Notes: generated by a model not told the origin, from the sequence alone. Shown: positions 11,076 through 19,789, numbered from the stretch's first letter. The stretch: 64,000 nt of DNA from Candidatus Skiveiella danica (GCA_016721925.1 JADKHE010000001.1:186001-250000); one strand, 5' to 3'. Numbers and translations: made by a program.

Positions 11076-11846
11076 ATGGACATCGCGAAGGCCGACTTCA
11101 TCGAAGGCATGGCCAAAGGGCTGGCGGTGCTGGAGAGTTTCGACACCGAACGCCAGCGTCTGAACGCCACGCTGGCCGCGCAACGCGCGGGCCTCACCCG
11201 CGCCGCGGCGCGTCGCCACCTGCTCACGCTGGCGCACCTGGGCTATCTGGAGACCGACGGCAGCCATTTCTGGCTGGCGCCCAAGGTGTTGCGGTTTTCC
11301 GGCAGCTACCTGGCGTCGGCGCGCTTGCCGCGGGTGCTGCAGCCCACGCTGAACCGGCTGGCGGCGCAAACGCAGGAATCCTTCTCAGCCGTGGTGCTGG
11401 ACGGCGCGGAGGTGGTGATCGTGGCACGCAGCGGGCAGTTGCGGCTGCTGGCCTACGGCCTGCATCTGGGCGCCCGGCTGCCGGCGCACGCCACCTCCAC
11501 CGGGCGCGTGCTGCTGGCTTCGCTGCCACCGGCGGAGTTTGAAGCCTGGATGGCCGGGGAGGGCGGCGACCGGGCCCTGCCGCGCCTGACGCCCCGCACC
11601 GTCGTGGAGCCAGCGGCCTTTCGCGCGCTGATCGAGCAGGCTCGCCGAGATGACTGGTGCGTGGCCAGTGAAGAGCATGAACTCGGCATCCACGCCCTGG
11701 CCGTGCCGGTGCGCAACATGCAGGGCAAGACGGTGGCGGCGTTGAACGTGGTGGCACCGCCCGCGCGGCTGGAAACTGCTGCGATTCGGCGCGACCTGCT
11801 GCCGCTGTTGCTGGACGCGGCGCGGGAGTTGCGTCCGCTGGTTTGA
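11076..11846 (+). CDS. pobR: IclR-family regulator, probable PobR
   Basis: The 256-residue protein has an N-terminal winged helix (about residues 10-70, with LTRAAARRHLLTLAHLGYLE) and a C-terminal IclR effector domain (SFSAVVLDGAEVVIVAR, then ATSTGRVLLASL). Divergence from pobA implies a 4-hydroxybenzoate-responsive activator of the PobR/PcaR group. ATG 11076 (MDIAKADF) has GGAG 7 bases upstream. ATG 11061 (MWSNAM) is in frame but has no such site. The gene converges with livF, 22 bp away. Confidence 0.85.
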   Translation: MDIAKADFIEGMAKGLAVLESFDTERQRLNATLAAQRAGLTRAAARRHLLTLAHLGYLETDGSHFWLAPKVLRFSGSYLASARLPRVLQPTLNRLAAQTQESFSAVVLDGAEVVIVARSGQLRLLAYGLHLGARLPAHATSTGRVLLASLPPAEFEAWMAGEGGDRALPRLTPRTVVEPAAFRALIEQARRDDWCVASEEHELGIHALAVPVRNMQGKTVAALNVVAPPARLETAAIRRDLLPLLLDAARELRPLV

Positions 11847-11868
11847 ACCCGCGAGGGCGCCGGGGCGT

Positions 11869-12594
11869 TCAGACGCCCAGGTGCTGAGCCAGCAACTCGG
11901 GCTGGGCCAGCAAGGTGTTGGATGTGCCTTCGAACACCACCTCGCCCTTGACCAGGATGACGTTGCGGTCGGTGATCTGGGTGACGTGTTTCCAGTTCTT
12001 GTCGACGATGACGCTGCTGATGCCGCTTTCACGGATCAGGCCGCAGATGCGCCAGATTTCGCGCGCGATCAGCGGGGCCAGGCCTTCGGTGGCTTCGTCC
12101 AGAATCAGCACGTCGGGGTTGGTCATGAGCGCGCGCCCGATGGTGAGCATCTGCTGCTCGCCGCCACTGAGCTGCTGGCCGCCGTGCCCCAGGCGCTCTT
12201 TCAGTCGAGGGAAGGTCTCGAGCACGCGCTCGTAGGTCCAGTCGCGCTGGCCTCGGGTGCCGGCGCGCGCGGCCATTTTCAGGTTCTCGACCACGCTCAG
12301 GTTGCCGAAGATGCCCCGGCCTTCGGGCACATAGGCGATGCCGAGTTGGGCCACCTCGTACGGCGGGCGCCCGGTCATGTTGCGCCCCATGATTTCGACC
12401 GCGCCGGCGCGGGGCTTGACCAGGCCCATGATGGATTTCAGCAGGGTGCTCTTGCCCATGCCATTGCGGCCCATCAGGCCGATGGTCTCGCCGCGCTGCA
12501 CGGTGAAGTCCACGCCGCGCAGGATGTGGCTGGCACCGTAGTACGTGTGGAGGCCGGTGGCGCGGATCGGCAGGTCGGCGGTTGCAACGGCCAT
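11869..12594 (-). CDS. livF: Branched-chain-type ABC transporter ATPase LivF
   Basis: This 241-residue ATPase has Walker A GRNGMGKS, signature LSGGEQQ and Walker B VLILDEATEGLAP. It is the last gene of a five-gene importer operon, and its ATG overlaps the livG stop codon by one base. Its C-terminus, with ERNVILVKGEVVFEG-like layout, is typical of LivF. Because pobA and its regulator lie next door, the likely cargo is an aromatic acid rather than leucine, but this is inference. Confidence 0.9.
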   Translation of the reverse strand: MAVATADLPIRATGLHTYYGASHILRGVDFTVQRGETIGLMGRNGMGKSTLLKSIMGLVKPRAGAVEIMGRNMTGRPPYEVAQLGIAYVPEGRGIFGNLSVVENLKMAARAGTRGQRDWTYERVLETFPRLKERLGHGGQQLSGGEQQMLTIGRALMTNPDVLILDEATEGLAPLIAREIWRICGLIRESGISSVIVDKNWKHVTQITDRNVILVKGEVVFEGTSNTLLAQPELLAQHLGV

Positions 12595-13355
12595 CAGTGT
12601 TCTTCCCCGAGGTAGGCCGCCTGCACGCCACGGTCGGCGCGCACCGCAGCAGGCGAGCCGCTGGCGATGACCTGGCCGTTGACCATCACCGTCAGATGGT
12701 CGGCCAGCGCGAAGATGGCATCCATGTCGTGCTCGACCAGCAGCATGGCGTGGTCTTTCTTGAGCTTGAGCAGCAGTTCGACCATGCGCTCGGCCTCGGC
12801 CACGCCCATGCCGGCCAGCGGTTCATCGAGCAGCAGCACCTGCGGCTCGGTGGCCAGGGTCATGGCGATCTCCAACTGGCGTTGCTCACCGTGGCTGCTG
12901 GCGCCGGCGATCACGTTGCGCCGGCTTTCCAGCCCGGCGAGTTCGATGGCACGGGTGGCGCGCGCCAGCGCCGTGGCGGACTTGCCGGCAATCTGAAGCC
13001 AGCGCAGCGGGTTCCAGGGCTGTTGCGCATCGCGCGACTGGGCGGCGAGGCGCACGTTTTCCCAGACGGTGAAGGGCGCAAAGATGTTGGTCTTCTGGTA
13101 GCTGCGGCCCAGTCCCTGGCGCGAGATTCTCTCGGGTGACCAGCCGGTCACGTCGCGCCCGGCCAGCGTGATCTGGCCTGAAGTGGTTGGCAGGTCGCCA
13201 GACAACAGGTTGGTCAGTGTGGACTTGCCGGCGCCGTTGGGGCCGATCACGGCATGGATGCGGTCGCGCCACAGGTCCACCGACACTTCATTGACCGCCG
13301 CCAGACCGCCGAAGCGTTTGGTCAGTCTTGTCGCTGAAAGGAGGACCTCACTCAT
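12594..13355 (-). CDS. livG: Branched-chain-type ABC transporter ATPase LivG
   Basis: The 253-residue ATPase carries Walker A GPNGAGKST, Walker B VLLLDEPLAGMG and a signature that departs from consensus (SSHGEQRQLE for LSGGQQQ-like). LivG proteins often vary here. It overlaps livM by 8 bases and livF by 1, showing translational coupling. It forms the ATPase heterodimer with LivF under the LivHM pore. Confidence 0.9.
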   Translation of the reverse strand: MSEVLLSATRLTKRFGGLAAVNEVSVDLWRDRIHAVIGPNGAGKSTLTNLLSGDLPTTSGQITLAGRDVTGWSPERISRQGLGRSYQKTNIFAPFTVWENVRLAAQSRDAQQPWNPLRWLQIAGKSATALARATRAIELAGLESRRNVIAGASSHGEQRQLEIAMTLATEPQVLLLDEPLAGMGVAEAERMVELLLKLKKDHAMLLVEHDMDAIFALADHLTVMVNGQVIASGSPAAVRADRGVQAAYLGEEH

Positions 13356-14346
13356 CGCGGTCCTCCTTGCGGTTCAGGAAGCGTTCAACCAGGCCCAGCA
13401 AGCCACGCGGCGCCAGGATGACGACGGCCACGATGAAAAGGCCCATCCAGAGTTGCCAGTGCTTGCCGGTGTTGAAGGCACCGATGGCGGGCAGATCTTT
13501 CAGCGCGTGCAGCACGTATTCGAAAGCAAAGGCGCCGACGATCGCGCCCGCAAAATTGCCCATGCCGCCGAGGATCACCATCATGATGGCGTGTGCGCTC
13601 ATGTGGAAACCCATGAGTTCGGGGTTCACGTAGCCGGTCTGTGCGCCCCACAGGTAGCCGGCCAGCCCGGCCAGCGCACCGGCCAGCGTGAAGGCAGTCA
13701 GCTTGTAGCCAAAGGTGCCGAAACCCATGGCGCGCATGCGGTGCTCGTTGACGCGAATTCCGGCCAGGGCACGGCCGAACGGGCTCCAGAGCAGGCGGCG
13801 CAGAAACGCATAGACGCCCAGCAGGCAGGCCAGCGTGAAGTAATAGAACACGCGCTTGTTCTCCAGGTCGAACAGCGTGGCGTCGGGTTTGAAGTTGATG
13901 TAGAGGCCGTCCGAGCCGCCCAGCGCCTTGTTGTCGAAGAACAGGAAGAAGATCATCTGGGCGAACGCCATCGTCACCATGATGAAGTAGATGCCGTGGG
14001 TGCGCACCACGAAGAAGCCGATCACCAGCGCAGCCAGCCCCGAGACCAGCACCGCCACCGGCAGGGTCCACCACAGGCTGACGGCCTCGCCCTGCGGCGT
14101 GAGGAACGCCAGCGCGTAGCCCGCCAGGCCGAAGTAGGCCGCGTGGCCCAGCGACACCAGGCCAGTCACGCCCTGCAGCAGATCCAGGCTCATGGCGAAG
14201 ATGCCCAGGATCATCATCCGCGTGACCATCTGCGTGTAGAACTCGGTGCCCACGAAGGGGAAGGCCAGCAGCGCGACCGCGCCCAGCCCGAGCACGAACT
14301 GGATGCTGCGCGGCAGGACTTCGAGGTTGGCTTTCGGGCTGCTCAT
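13348..14346 (-). CDS. livM: Branched-chain-type ABC transporter permease LivM
   Basis: This 332-residue inner-membrane permease has about nine hydrophobic segments. The family signature is in GVTGLVSLGHAAYFGLAGYALAF, and the EAA-like cytoplasmic loop is SPFGRALAGIRVNEHRMRAMG. It pairs with LivH. Ten bases separate it from livH upstream, and it overlaps livG downstream. Confidence 0.9.
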   Translation of the reverse strand: MSSPKANLEVLPRSIQFVLGLGAVALLAFPFVGTEFYTQMVTRMMILGIFAMSLDLLQGVTGLVSLGHAAYFGLAGYALAFLTPQGEAVSLWWTLPVAVLVSGLAALVIGFFVVRTHGIYFIMVTMAFAQMIFFLFFDNKALGGSDGLYINFKPDATLFDLENKRVFYYFTLACLLGVYAFLRRLLWSPFGRALAGIRVNEHRMRAMGFGTFGYKLTAFTLAGALAGLAGYLWGAQTGYVNPELMGFHMSAHAIMMVILGGMGNFAGAIVGAFAFEYVLHALKDLPAIGAFNTGKHWQLWMGLFIVAVVILAPRGLLGLVERFLNRKEDRDE

Positions 14347-14356
14347 CTTGATCCGG

Positions 14357-15220
14357 TTATTGCTTGAACAGGCCCTCAGGCTTCCAGAGCAGCACGGCCG
14401 CCATCAGCATGTAGACCAGCATGCCCGAGACCTGTGGCAACAGCACCTTGCCGAAGGTGTCGACCAGGCCGACCAGCAGGGCGGAGATCAGCGCGCCGCG
14501 CACCGAGCCGATGCCGCCGATCACCACCACTACGAAGCACATGATCAGCACCTGCGAGCCCATGTTGGGGTAGACGCTGGAAATCGGCGCCGCGACCATG
14601 CCGGCCACGGTCGCGAGCGCCACGCCGAGTGCGAAGACGATGGCGTGGATCAGCTTGATGTTGATGCCCAGCGACTCGGTCATGTCGCGGTTGAACGCGC
14701 CGGCGCGGATCTTCATGCCCAGCCGTGTTTTCGAGATCAGCAGGTACAGGCCGATGGCCAGCACGATGCACACACCGGACATGAAGAGCCGGTACACGGG
14801 ATAGGACAGGGTGTCGGTCAGCGGGATCGAGGCCCCCAGGAAGTCCGGGATCGGCACGCCGTGCACGTCGTCGCCCCAAAGCATGGAGCGCACTTCTTCA
14901 AAGATGTAGATCAGGCCGAAGGTCAGCAGCACCTGGTCCAGGTGGTCGCGCTGGTAGAAGTGGCGAAACAGCAGCCATTCGAGCGCCAGGCCGAACACGA
15001 CCGACAGCACCGCGCCGCCCAGGATGGCCAGCGTCAGGCTGCCGAACAAGCCGGAGAGCGAATACGCCAGATACGCGCCCAGCATGTAGAAGCTGCCATG
15101 CGCCAGGTTGACCACGCCCATGATGCCGAAGATCAGGGTCAGACCGGCGGCCAGCATGAAAAGCACCAGGCCGTACTGGACACTGTTCAGGATCTGGATG
15201 AGGAGATTGGCGAAGTCCAT
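14357..15220 (-). CDS. livH: Branched-chain-type ABC transporter permease LivH
   Basis: This 287-residue permease begins MDFANLLIQILNSVQYGL and has the family block GVVNLAHGSFYMLGAYLAY and loop TRLGMKIRAGAFNRDMTESLG. ATG 15220 is chosen because everything upstream in the same frame is out-of-frame reading of the binding-protein gene. It is the first gene behind the intrinsic terminator at 15233-15256, so its level depends on read-through or a second promoter. Confidence 0.9.
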   Translation of the reverse strand: MDFANLLIQILNSVQYGLVLFMLAAGLTLIFGIMGVVNLAHGSFYMLGAYLAYSLSGLFGSLTLAILGGAVLSVVFGLALEWLLFRHFYQRDHLDQVLLTFGLIYIFEEVRSMLWGDDVHGVPIPDFLGASIPLTDTLSYPVYRLFMSGVCIVLAIGLYLLISKTRLGMKIRAGAFNRDMTESLGINIKLIHAIVFALGVALATVAGMVAAPISSVYPNMGSQVLIMCFVVVVIGGIGSVRGALISALLVGLVDTFGKVLLPQVSGMLVYMLMAAVLLWKPEGLFKQ

Positions 15221-15232
15221 CGGGGGGTCAAG

Positions 15233-15256
15233 AAAAACGGCGGAGAAAGTCCGCCG
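15233..15256 (-). terminator. Intrinsic terminator between the binding-protein gene and livH
   Basis: A perfect 7-bp stem (cggcgga / tccgccg) with a 5-base loop is followed on the minus strand by TTTTTC. It lies 33 bp behind the binding-protein stop codon and 13 bp before livH. This position suits partial termination that leaves binding protein in excess over permease. Confidence 0.85.
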
Positions 15257-15288
15257 CTTCAGTTCCACTAGAGCTGTCGGGTCGTGCC

Positions 15289-16479
15289 TCAGCCCATCTT
15301 GCAGCCGGCGCCCGAATCGGAGAGCGCCTTGGCTGCGACACCAATGACCTTGTTTTCCTTGTTCTCGACCACGCGCAGGTAGATGTCCTGCACCGGGTTG
15401 TGGGCCTTGCTCATGGTCCACTTGCCGCGCGGGCTGTCGATGACGGCGGTTTCCATGGCCTTGTACAGCGCGGCCTTGCTGCTCAGGTCGCCCTTGACGG
15501 CGTTGGCACCCTGGATCAGCAGCAGACCCGTGTCGTAGCCCTGCACCGCATACACGTCGGGCTGGCTCTTGTAGGTCTTGGCGTAGTCGAGGCGGAATTT
15601 CTTGTTGCGCGCGGTGTCGAGCGAGTCGCTGTAGTGCATGGTCGTGACAATGCCATCGGCGGCCGGCCCCGCGGCGTCCAGCACGCCCTCGGTCAGGAAG
15701 CCGGAGCCATACAGCGGAATCTTGCCTTTCAGGCCGGCTGCTGCGTAGTCCTTGATGAACTTGGCCGCGCCGCCGCCGGCAAAGAAGCAGACCACGACGT
15801 CGGGCTTGATCGCGGCGATCTCGGTCAGCAAGGCCTGGAACTCCACGTTGGGGAAGGGCAGGCCGAGTTCCTTGACGATGGTGCCGCCGGCCTTGGTGTA
15901 GCTCTCCTTGAAGCCCTCGAAGGCTTCGTCGCCCGCTGCGTATTTCCAGGTGATCCAGACGGCCTTCTTCAGGCCTTTGTCCACCAGAACCTTGCCCAGC
16001 GCCAGTGTCGGCTGGCTGTTGGTGAAGCTGGTGCGGAAGACGTTGGGCGCGCACAGCGCACGTGTGGCGGCATGTACCCCGGCGTTGGGGATCAGGGTCA
16101 GCACGCCGGTGTCGCGGGCCACCTTGTGGATGCCCATCTGTACGCCCGAATGCACGGTGCCGATGATCACGTCCACCTTGTCGCGCTGCACCAGCTTGGT
16201 CGCGTTTTCCACGCCTTTGGACGGATCGGATTCGTCGTCGACCTTGAACCATTCGATTTCGCGGCCGCCCAGCTTGCCGCCCTGTTCGTCGATGGCCAGG
16301 CGAAGGCCGTTCTCGATGGCCACACCCAGTTGGGCGAAGGTGCCCGTGTAGGGCAGCATGAGGCCGATGCGGACCTTGGCGCCTTGGGCACGCACGATCT
16401 CGGGCAGCAGAAGACCGGTGGATGCGGCGGCGATCAGGGTCGCGCTGCGGGACAGGACGAGGCGGCGGGAACTGGACAT
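15289..16479 (-). CDS. ABC transporter substrate-binding protein (LivK/aromatic-acid type)
   Basis: This 396-residue periplasmic binding protein of the Leu/Ile/Val family has an N-terminal signal (SSSRRLVLSRSATLIAAAS, cut near VRAQG) with an RR that could be read as a weak Tat motif. Mature features include IGLMLPYTGTFAQLG and AVWITWKYAAGDEAFEGF. ATG 16479 has AGGAGA 7 bases upstream. It is the first gene of the liv-type operon. Neighbouring pobA suggests 4-hydroxybenzoate, or a related aromatic acid, as ligand. Confidence 0.88.
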   Translation of the reverse strand: MSSSRRLVLSRSATLIAAASTGLLLPEIVRAQGAKVRIGLMLPYTGTFAQLGVAIENGLRLAIDEQGGKLGGREIEWFKVDDESDPSKGVENATKLVQRDKVDVIIGTVHSGVQMGIHKVARDTGVLTLIPNAGVHAATRALCAPNVFRTSFTNSQPTLALGKVLVDKGLKKAVWITWKYAAGDEAFEGFKESYTKAGGTIVKELGLPFPNVEFQALLTEIAAIKPDVVVCFFAGGGAAKFIKDYAAAGLKGKIPLYGSGFLTEGVLDAAGPAADGIVTTMHYSDSLDTARNKKFRLDYAKTYKSQPDVYAVQGYDTGLLLIQGANAVKGDLSSKAALYKAMETAVIDSPRGKWTMSKAHNPVQDIYLRVVENKENKVIGVAAKALSDSGAGCKMG

Positions 16480-16537
16480 GGAAGTCTCCTTTTGTTTAGG
16501 CTTAAAGTAATTTATCGGAAATCGGTGGTTCCGCACC

Positions 16538-16720
16538 CTATGGCTTACCCGAGGTGTTGAAAGCCGGGACGGCCGCCGGGAGCCCATGTCGGGCCCACGC
16601 CACGCCTTGTCCTTCTGGCACATCGATGGCGGCGGCCCGATCCGCGCTGTCCAACTGAATGGCCTGTGCGACGGATGCGGCGGTGTGGGTGACGCTGCCC
16701 ACCAGGATATGAAGCTTCAT
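16538..16720 (-). pseudogene. Flavodoxin remnant with internal deletion
   Basis: The 60-codon frame begins MKLHILVGSVTHTAASVAQ, a typical flavodoxin first strand and P-loop. Within about 15 residues it passes to PEGQGVAWARHGLPA, which resembles the extreme C-terminus of the same family (PExQGxAWARxWL). The flavin-binding middle (roughly 100 residues) is absent, so an internal deletion is the simplest reading. The product cannot bind FMN. It could also be a short unrelated gene; the family match is from memory of the motifs. Confidence 0.5.
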
Positions 16721-16748
16721 GCAGGCTGAAAAAAAGCAATAAAGTGCT

Positions 16749-16781
16749 GACTCGTACTATATGTGAAATATAGTGCAAGTC
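16749..16781. promoter_or_regulatory. 33-bp near-perfect AT-rich palindrome
   Basis: Two 14-bp arms (gactcgtactatat and atatagtgcaagtc) match at 12 of 14 positions around the 5-base centre gtgaa. It lies 29 bp upstream of the flavodoxin remnant. It could be an operator left from that gene or a stem of a terminator, but no T run abuts it. Confidence 0.45.
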
Positions 16782-16793
16782 GGGACAAATTTT

Positions 16794-16860
16794 TTGCTAT
16801 AAGTATGATAGCTATTTCGGTCCATCCGACGCTGGGAAATGGCAAATTTAGCTTGAAATC
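16794..16860 (+). repeat. Dispersed ~65-bp repeat, copy 3, at the phoX stop codon
   Basis: It reads gctataagtatgatagctat, then gacgctgggaaatggcaaa, ttta and gcttgaaa. Its end overlaps the phoX stop codon by two bases, so the element may have set where that gene ends. Confidence 0.78.
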
Positions 16861-18694
16861 AAGTGCCGACGGCCCCTCCGTTGCGCCGGCGCACCGCCAC
16901 GATCGCGGAGCGGGGACGGGCGGATCCCGGTTCTGATCCATCAGGCCACGCGCTGTTGGCGCGCGCTCCACCCGAATCGCTGGTTTCGCCGGGGTGCTGG
17001 ATGTTCACGAACAGCGTTGAGCGATCCGGGGTGACCACGCACCCCGTGATTTCGCTTCCGTTGGGGCCGGTCAGGAATCTTTTGATCGAGCCCGTGGCCA
17101 GGTCGGCGCAGAGCAGGGCGTTGTTGCCCAGGTTCGCGTAGGTGCCCTTGCCGATGGCTTGTCCACTCATGTCGGTCTGGATCCAGAGCAGGCCCGCGCT
17201 GTCGAAATGCAGGCCGTCGGGCGCGCCGAACGCATCGGCCTGGGGGGACGGGTAGCGCGTATCGGTGCCGGCTACTGCCGGGTCACCGGCCAGAACGAAG
17301 TGGCTCCAGGTGAAAGTGGTCGCGGCTGCGTCTGCGCCGGCCTCGGTCCAGCGCATGATGTGGCCACCCAGGTTGTTGGCGCGCGGATTGGCCGCGTCCA
17401 CTGCCGGGCGTCCCGGCGCGCCGCGCTGGCTGTTGTTGGTCAGACTGACAAACACCTCTGCAGTGCGGGGATGGATGGCTACCCATTCGGGTCGGTCCAT
17501 CGGCGTCGCTCCGCGCGCACTGGCGCCCAGGCGTGCGTGAACGAGCACTTCCGCCTGATCAGCATGGCCGTTATCGCCGTTCGTCAGTTCAAGCCAGGCA
17601 CCCTGGCCGCTGGCATCGAAGCGGGCGGCGTACAGGGTTCCGTGGTCGAGCAGGTCACGATTCGCTGCATAGCCGCCGGGGCGCACCCGGTCGCGGCTGA
17701 CGAACTTGTAGATGAATTCGAATCGTGCGTCGTCGCCCATGTAGACCGCGACGCGGCCATCGCGCGTCAGCGTGCAGGTGGCGCTTTCCGTGCACTTGCG
17801 GCCCAGTGCCGTGCGCTTGATGGGCGTGGAGGCCGGATCCATCGGGTCGATTTCGACCACCCAGCCGAATCGATGGGACTCGTTCGGATGCTTCAGCACG
17901 TCAAAACTCTCATCGAACCGGTACCAGTCCACCCACTGGCCGCCCGGCGTCGTGCCATAACGTCGGGCCGCAGCGTCGCTGGTTCCGCCCCGGCTTTTGT
18001 CGGCACCAAAGTAGCCGTGGAAATTCTCTTCGCAGGTCAGGTAAGTGCCCCATGGCGTGACGCCCATGGCGCAGTTGGCCAGGGTTCCCAGTACCTCCCG
18101 GCCGCTCGGATCGGCGGCTGTCTGCAGGAGCGCGCTGCCCGCCGCCGGCCCGGCGATGTGCATGGGGGTGCGCGCATGGATGCGGCGTGCGTAGCCCGAG
18201 GGCAGCACCTGGCGCCAGCCGGAGGGCAAACGTTCGATCTCAATCACGGAGACGCCAACCGCGTGCTGGGACTTGCGCACCTTGGCCGCGGTCAGGGGGG
18301 CTGCGCCGTCGGCGTGAAGCTGGTGCTCATCGGTGTATTCGTGATTGAGCACCAGCAAGGCGCGGCGCCCGTCGCTTCCCAGCGGGAAAAAATGCATGCC
18401 ATCGTGGTGCATGCCGGCTTGCAAGGCCTGATCCTCCGCCGTGTTGGAGGCATCCGGCCTGAAAGCCGGCAGCGAGGAGCCGATGCCGGTGGGGTCGCCC
18501 CAACGGTAGAGCACCTGGAATTCGTACTCCGGTGGCACGACCACAGCATCCCGCAGTGACGCGGGCACTGCCGTGAAACCCAGGGGCGGTCTCGATGTTC
18601 CGGCATACCCGACCGGGCCCATCATGGCCACCACGGCCGCCACGGCCGACTTGAGGGCCAATCGTCGATCCGGATGCTGGCGAACGTGTTCCAT
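16859..18694 (-). CDS. phoX: PhoX-family alkaline phosphatase
   Basis: The 611-residue protein belongs to the PhoX (DUF839) family, calcium/iron-dependent periplasmic phosphatases that release phosphate from organic phosphates. It has LLVLNHEYTDEHQLH, TCEENFHGYF and PNESHRFGWVVEIDP. An early twin-arginine pair (DRRLALKSAVAAVV) agrees with Tat export of a metal-loaded protein. The C-terminus is cut by a stop codon that overlaps a dispersed repeat. No pho box was identified in the ~110 bp upstream. Confidence 0.9.
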   Translation of the reverse strand: MEHVRQHPDRRLALKSAVAAVVAMMGPVGYAGTSRPPLGFTAVPASLRDAVVVPPEYEFQVLYRWGDPTGIGSSLPAFRPDASNTAEDQALQAGMHHDGMHFFPLGSDGRRALLVLNHEYTDEHQLHADGAAPLTAAKVRKSQHAVGVSVIEIERLPSGWRQVLPSGYARRIHARTPMHIAGPAAGSALLQTAADPSGREVLGTLANCAMGVTPWGTYLTCEENFHGYFGADKSRGGTSDAAARRYGTTPGGQWVDWYRFDESFDVLKHPNESHRFGWVVEIDPMDPASTPIKRTALGRKCTESATCTLTRDGRVAVYMGDDARFEFIYKFVSRDRVRPGGYAANRDLLDHGTLYAARFDASGQGAWLELTNGDNGHADQAEVLVHARLGASARGATPMDRPEWVAIHPRTAEVFVSLTNNSQRGAPGRPAVDAANPRANNLGGHIMRWTEAGADAAATTFTWSHFVLAGDPAVAGTDTRYPSPQADAFGAPDGLHFDSAGLLWIQTDMSGQAIGKGTYANLGNNALLCADLATGSIKRFLTGPNGSEITGCVVTPDRSTLFVNIQHPGETSDSGGARANSAWPDGSEPGSARPRSAIVAVRRRNGGAVGT

Positions 18695-18803
18695 AGGTGT
18701 AGCTCAATGCGGGATGCATGCAATAGAGCAGGCACCACGCGTCCCGGTCAGGGCGCGGTGGGGCACCGCCGGAACCGGTGCGGAGCCCGACCTGCCGAAG
18801 CGT

Positions 18804-19160
18804 TTACTTGGCGTCAGCGGCGCACTTTTTCACGAAGCTGGTCTTGGCCGCGCCGGCGAGCTTCTTCTCAGCGGCTTGTGCCTCGCAGGCAGTGGCGGCA
18901 GTGGTGGTCTTTGCATCGGCTTCGCACTTCTTCAGGAAGCTGGTGCTGGCCGCTCCAGCCAGTTTCTTCTCTTTCGCCTGGGCCTCGCAGGCTGCGGCTG
19001 CGTCCGAGGCCTTGGCATCGCCTTCGCACTTCTTCATGAACGAAGTCTTGGCGGCGCCTGCCAGCTTCTTCGCCGTGGCTTGCGCTTCGCAGGTTTCAGC
19101 GGCGTGGGCCGCGCCGGTGACGAACAGGGTTGCAGCGATGGCAATCAGAATCTTTTGCAT
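18804..19160 (-). CDS. Exported PsiF-repeat protein
   Basis: The 118-residue product has a signal peptide (MQKILIAIAATLFVTGAAHA) followed by three near-identical ~30-residue units: CEAQATAKKLAGAAKTSF, CEAQAKEKKLAGAASTSF and CEAQAAEKKLAGAAKTSF, each ending KKC. The unit matches the PsiF repeat (CxxQA...LKGxxRxxFMxxC) of a phosphate-starvation-inducible family with two units in E. coli. Two cysteines per unit could form disulfides. It lies just upstream of phoX on the same strand, which fits a phosphate-stress role. Confidence 0.82.
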   Translation of the reverse strand: MQKILIAIAATLFVTGAAHAAETCEAQATAKKLAGAAKTSFMKKCEGDAKASDAAAACEAQAKEKKLAGAASTSFLKKCEADAKTTTAATACEAQAAEKKLAGAAKTSFVKKCAADAK

Positions 19161-19287
19161 GAGAAGGCTCCTGGGAAAGTGGCGCAGGCCCATCCGGCGC
19201 CTGCGGCATTCTATGTTGGCAATGGCTGGGGTCGTGCACTGTATGCCCGGCGCGTTGGGCATCCACTTGTCGCGCAACGGGTGCAGT

Positions 19288-19364
19288 TGGCCTGCCCGGA
19301 GGGACTCGAACCCCCGACCTACGGCTTAGAAGGCCGTTGCTCTATCCAGCTGAGCTACGGGCAG
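19288..19364 (-). tRNA. tRNA-Arg (anticodon TCT)
   Basis: A full 77-nt cloverleaf with encoded CCA. The acceptor stem is CTGCCCG/CGGGCAG with all seven pairs. The anticodon stem ACGGC/GCCGT holds the loop CTTCTAA, and the T loop is TTCGAGT. It reads AGA codons, which are rare in such a GC-rich genome. Confidence 0.97.
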
Positions 19365-19371
19365 ATGGTTG

Positions 19372-19394
19372 AAAGGCCCACTGAGCGGGCCTTT
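19372..19394. terminator. Hairpin between the two tRNA genes
   Basis: A perfect 8-bp stem (aaaggccc / gggccttt) has a 7-base loop. There is no clear T run, so it may be a processing element of a joint tRNA-Pro/tRNA-Arg transcript rather than a terminator. Confidence 0.4.
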
Positions 19395-19404
19395 GTTGAT
19401 TCGA

Positions 19405-19481
<77 letters not shown>

Positions 19482-19789
19482 ACAAGCCTGTTATTCTACC
19501 CCGTAGCGGGTCTGAAGTCCGAGTGTCTTTACCAGTTGTGTCGGGTGACGCCACAGGGAGTTGTTCGCTTGCAGTTGGATACATGTAGATGGCGGTCACA
19601 CGCAACATGAGGTCGTGTCCCGGCCCATGGTGTCAGGGGTATGCCGAACAAGCCCCGTCAAAACCACTGTTCGGATTCATGACGACCTGATTCGACTAAA
19701 AAGCGCCTCAGACCGGCATCTCCGAAGGGCTATCGGGTCTGGCTTCCATCCTTTCGGCCTGTTTGCCTCCCTTATGGGCGTACCTCTGC

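Noticed and set aside
13168..14367. 399-codon open frame on the plus strand
   Set aside because: It is antisense to livM/livG; the membrane and ATPase signals are all on the minus strand.
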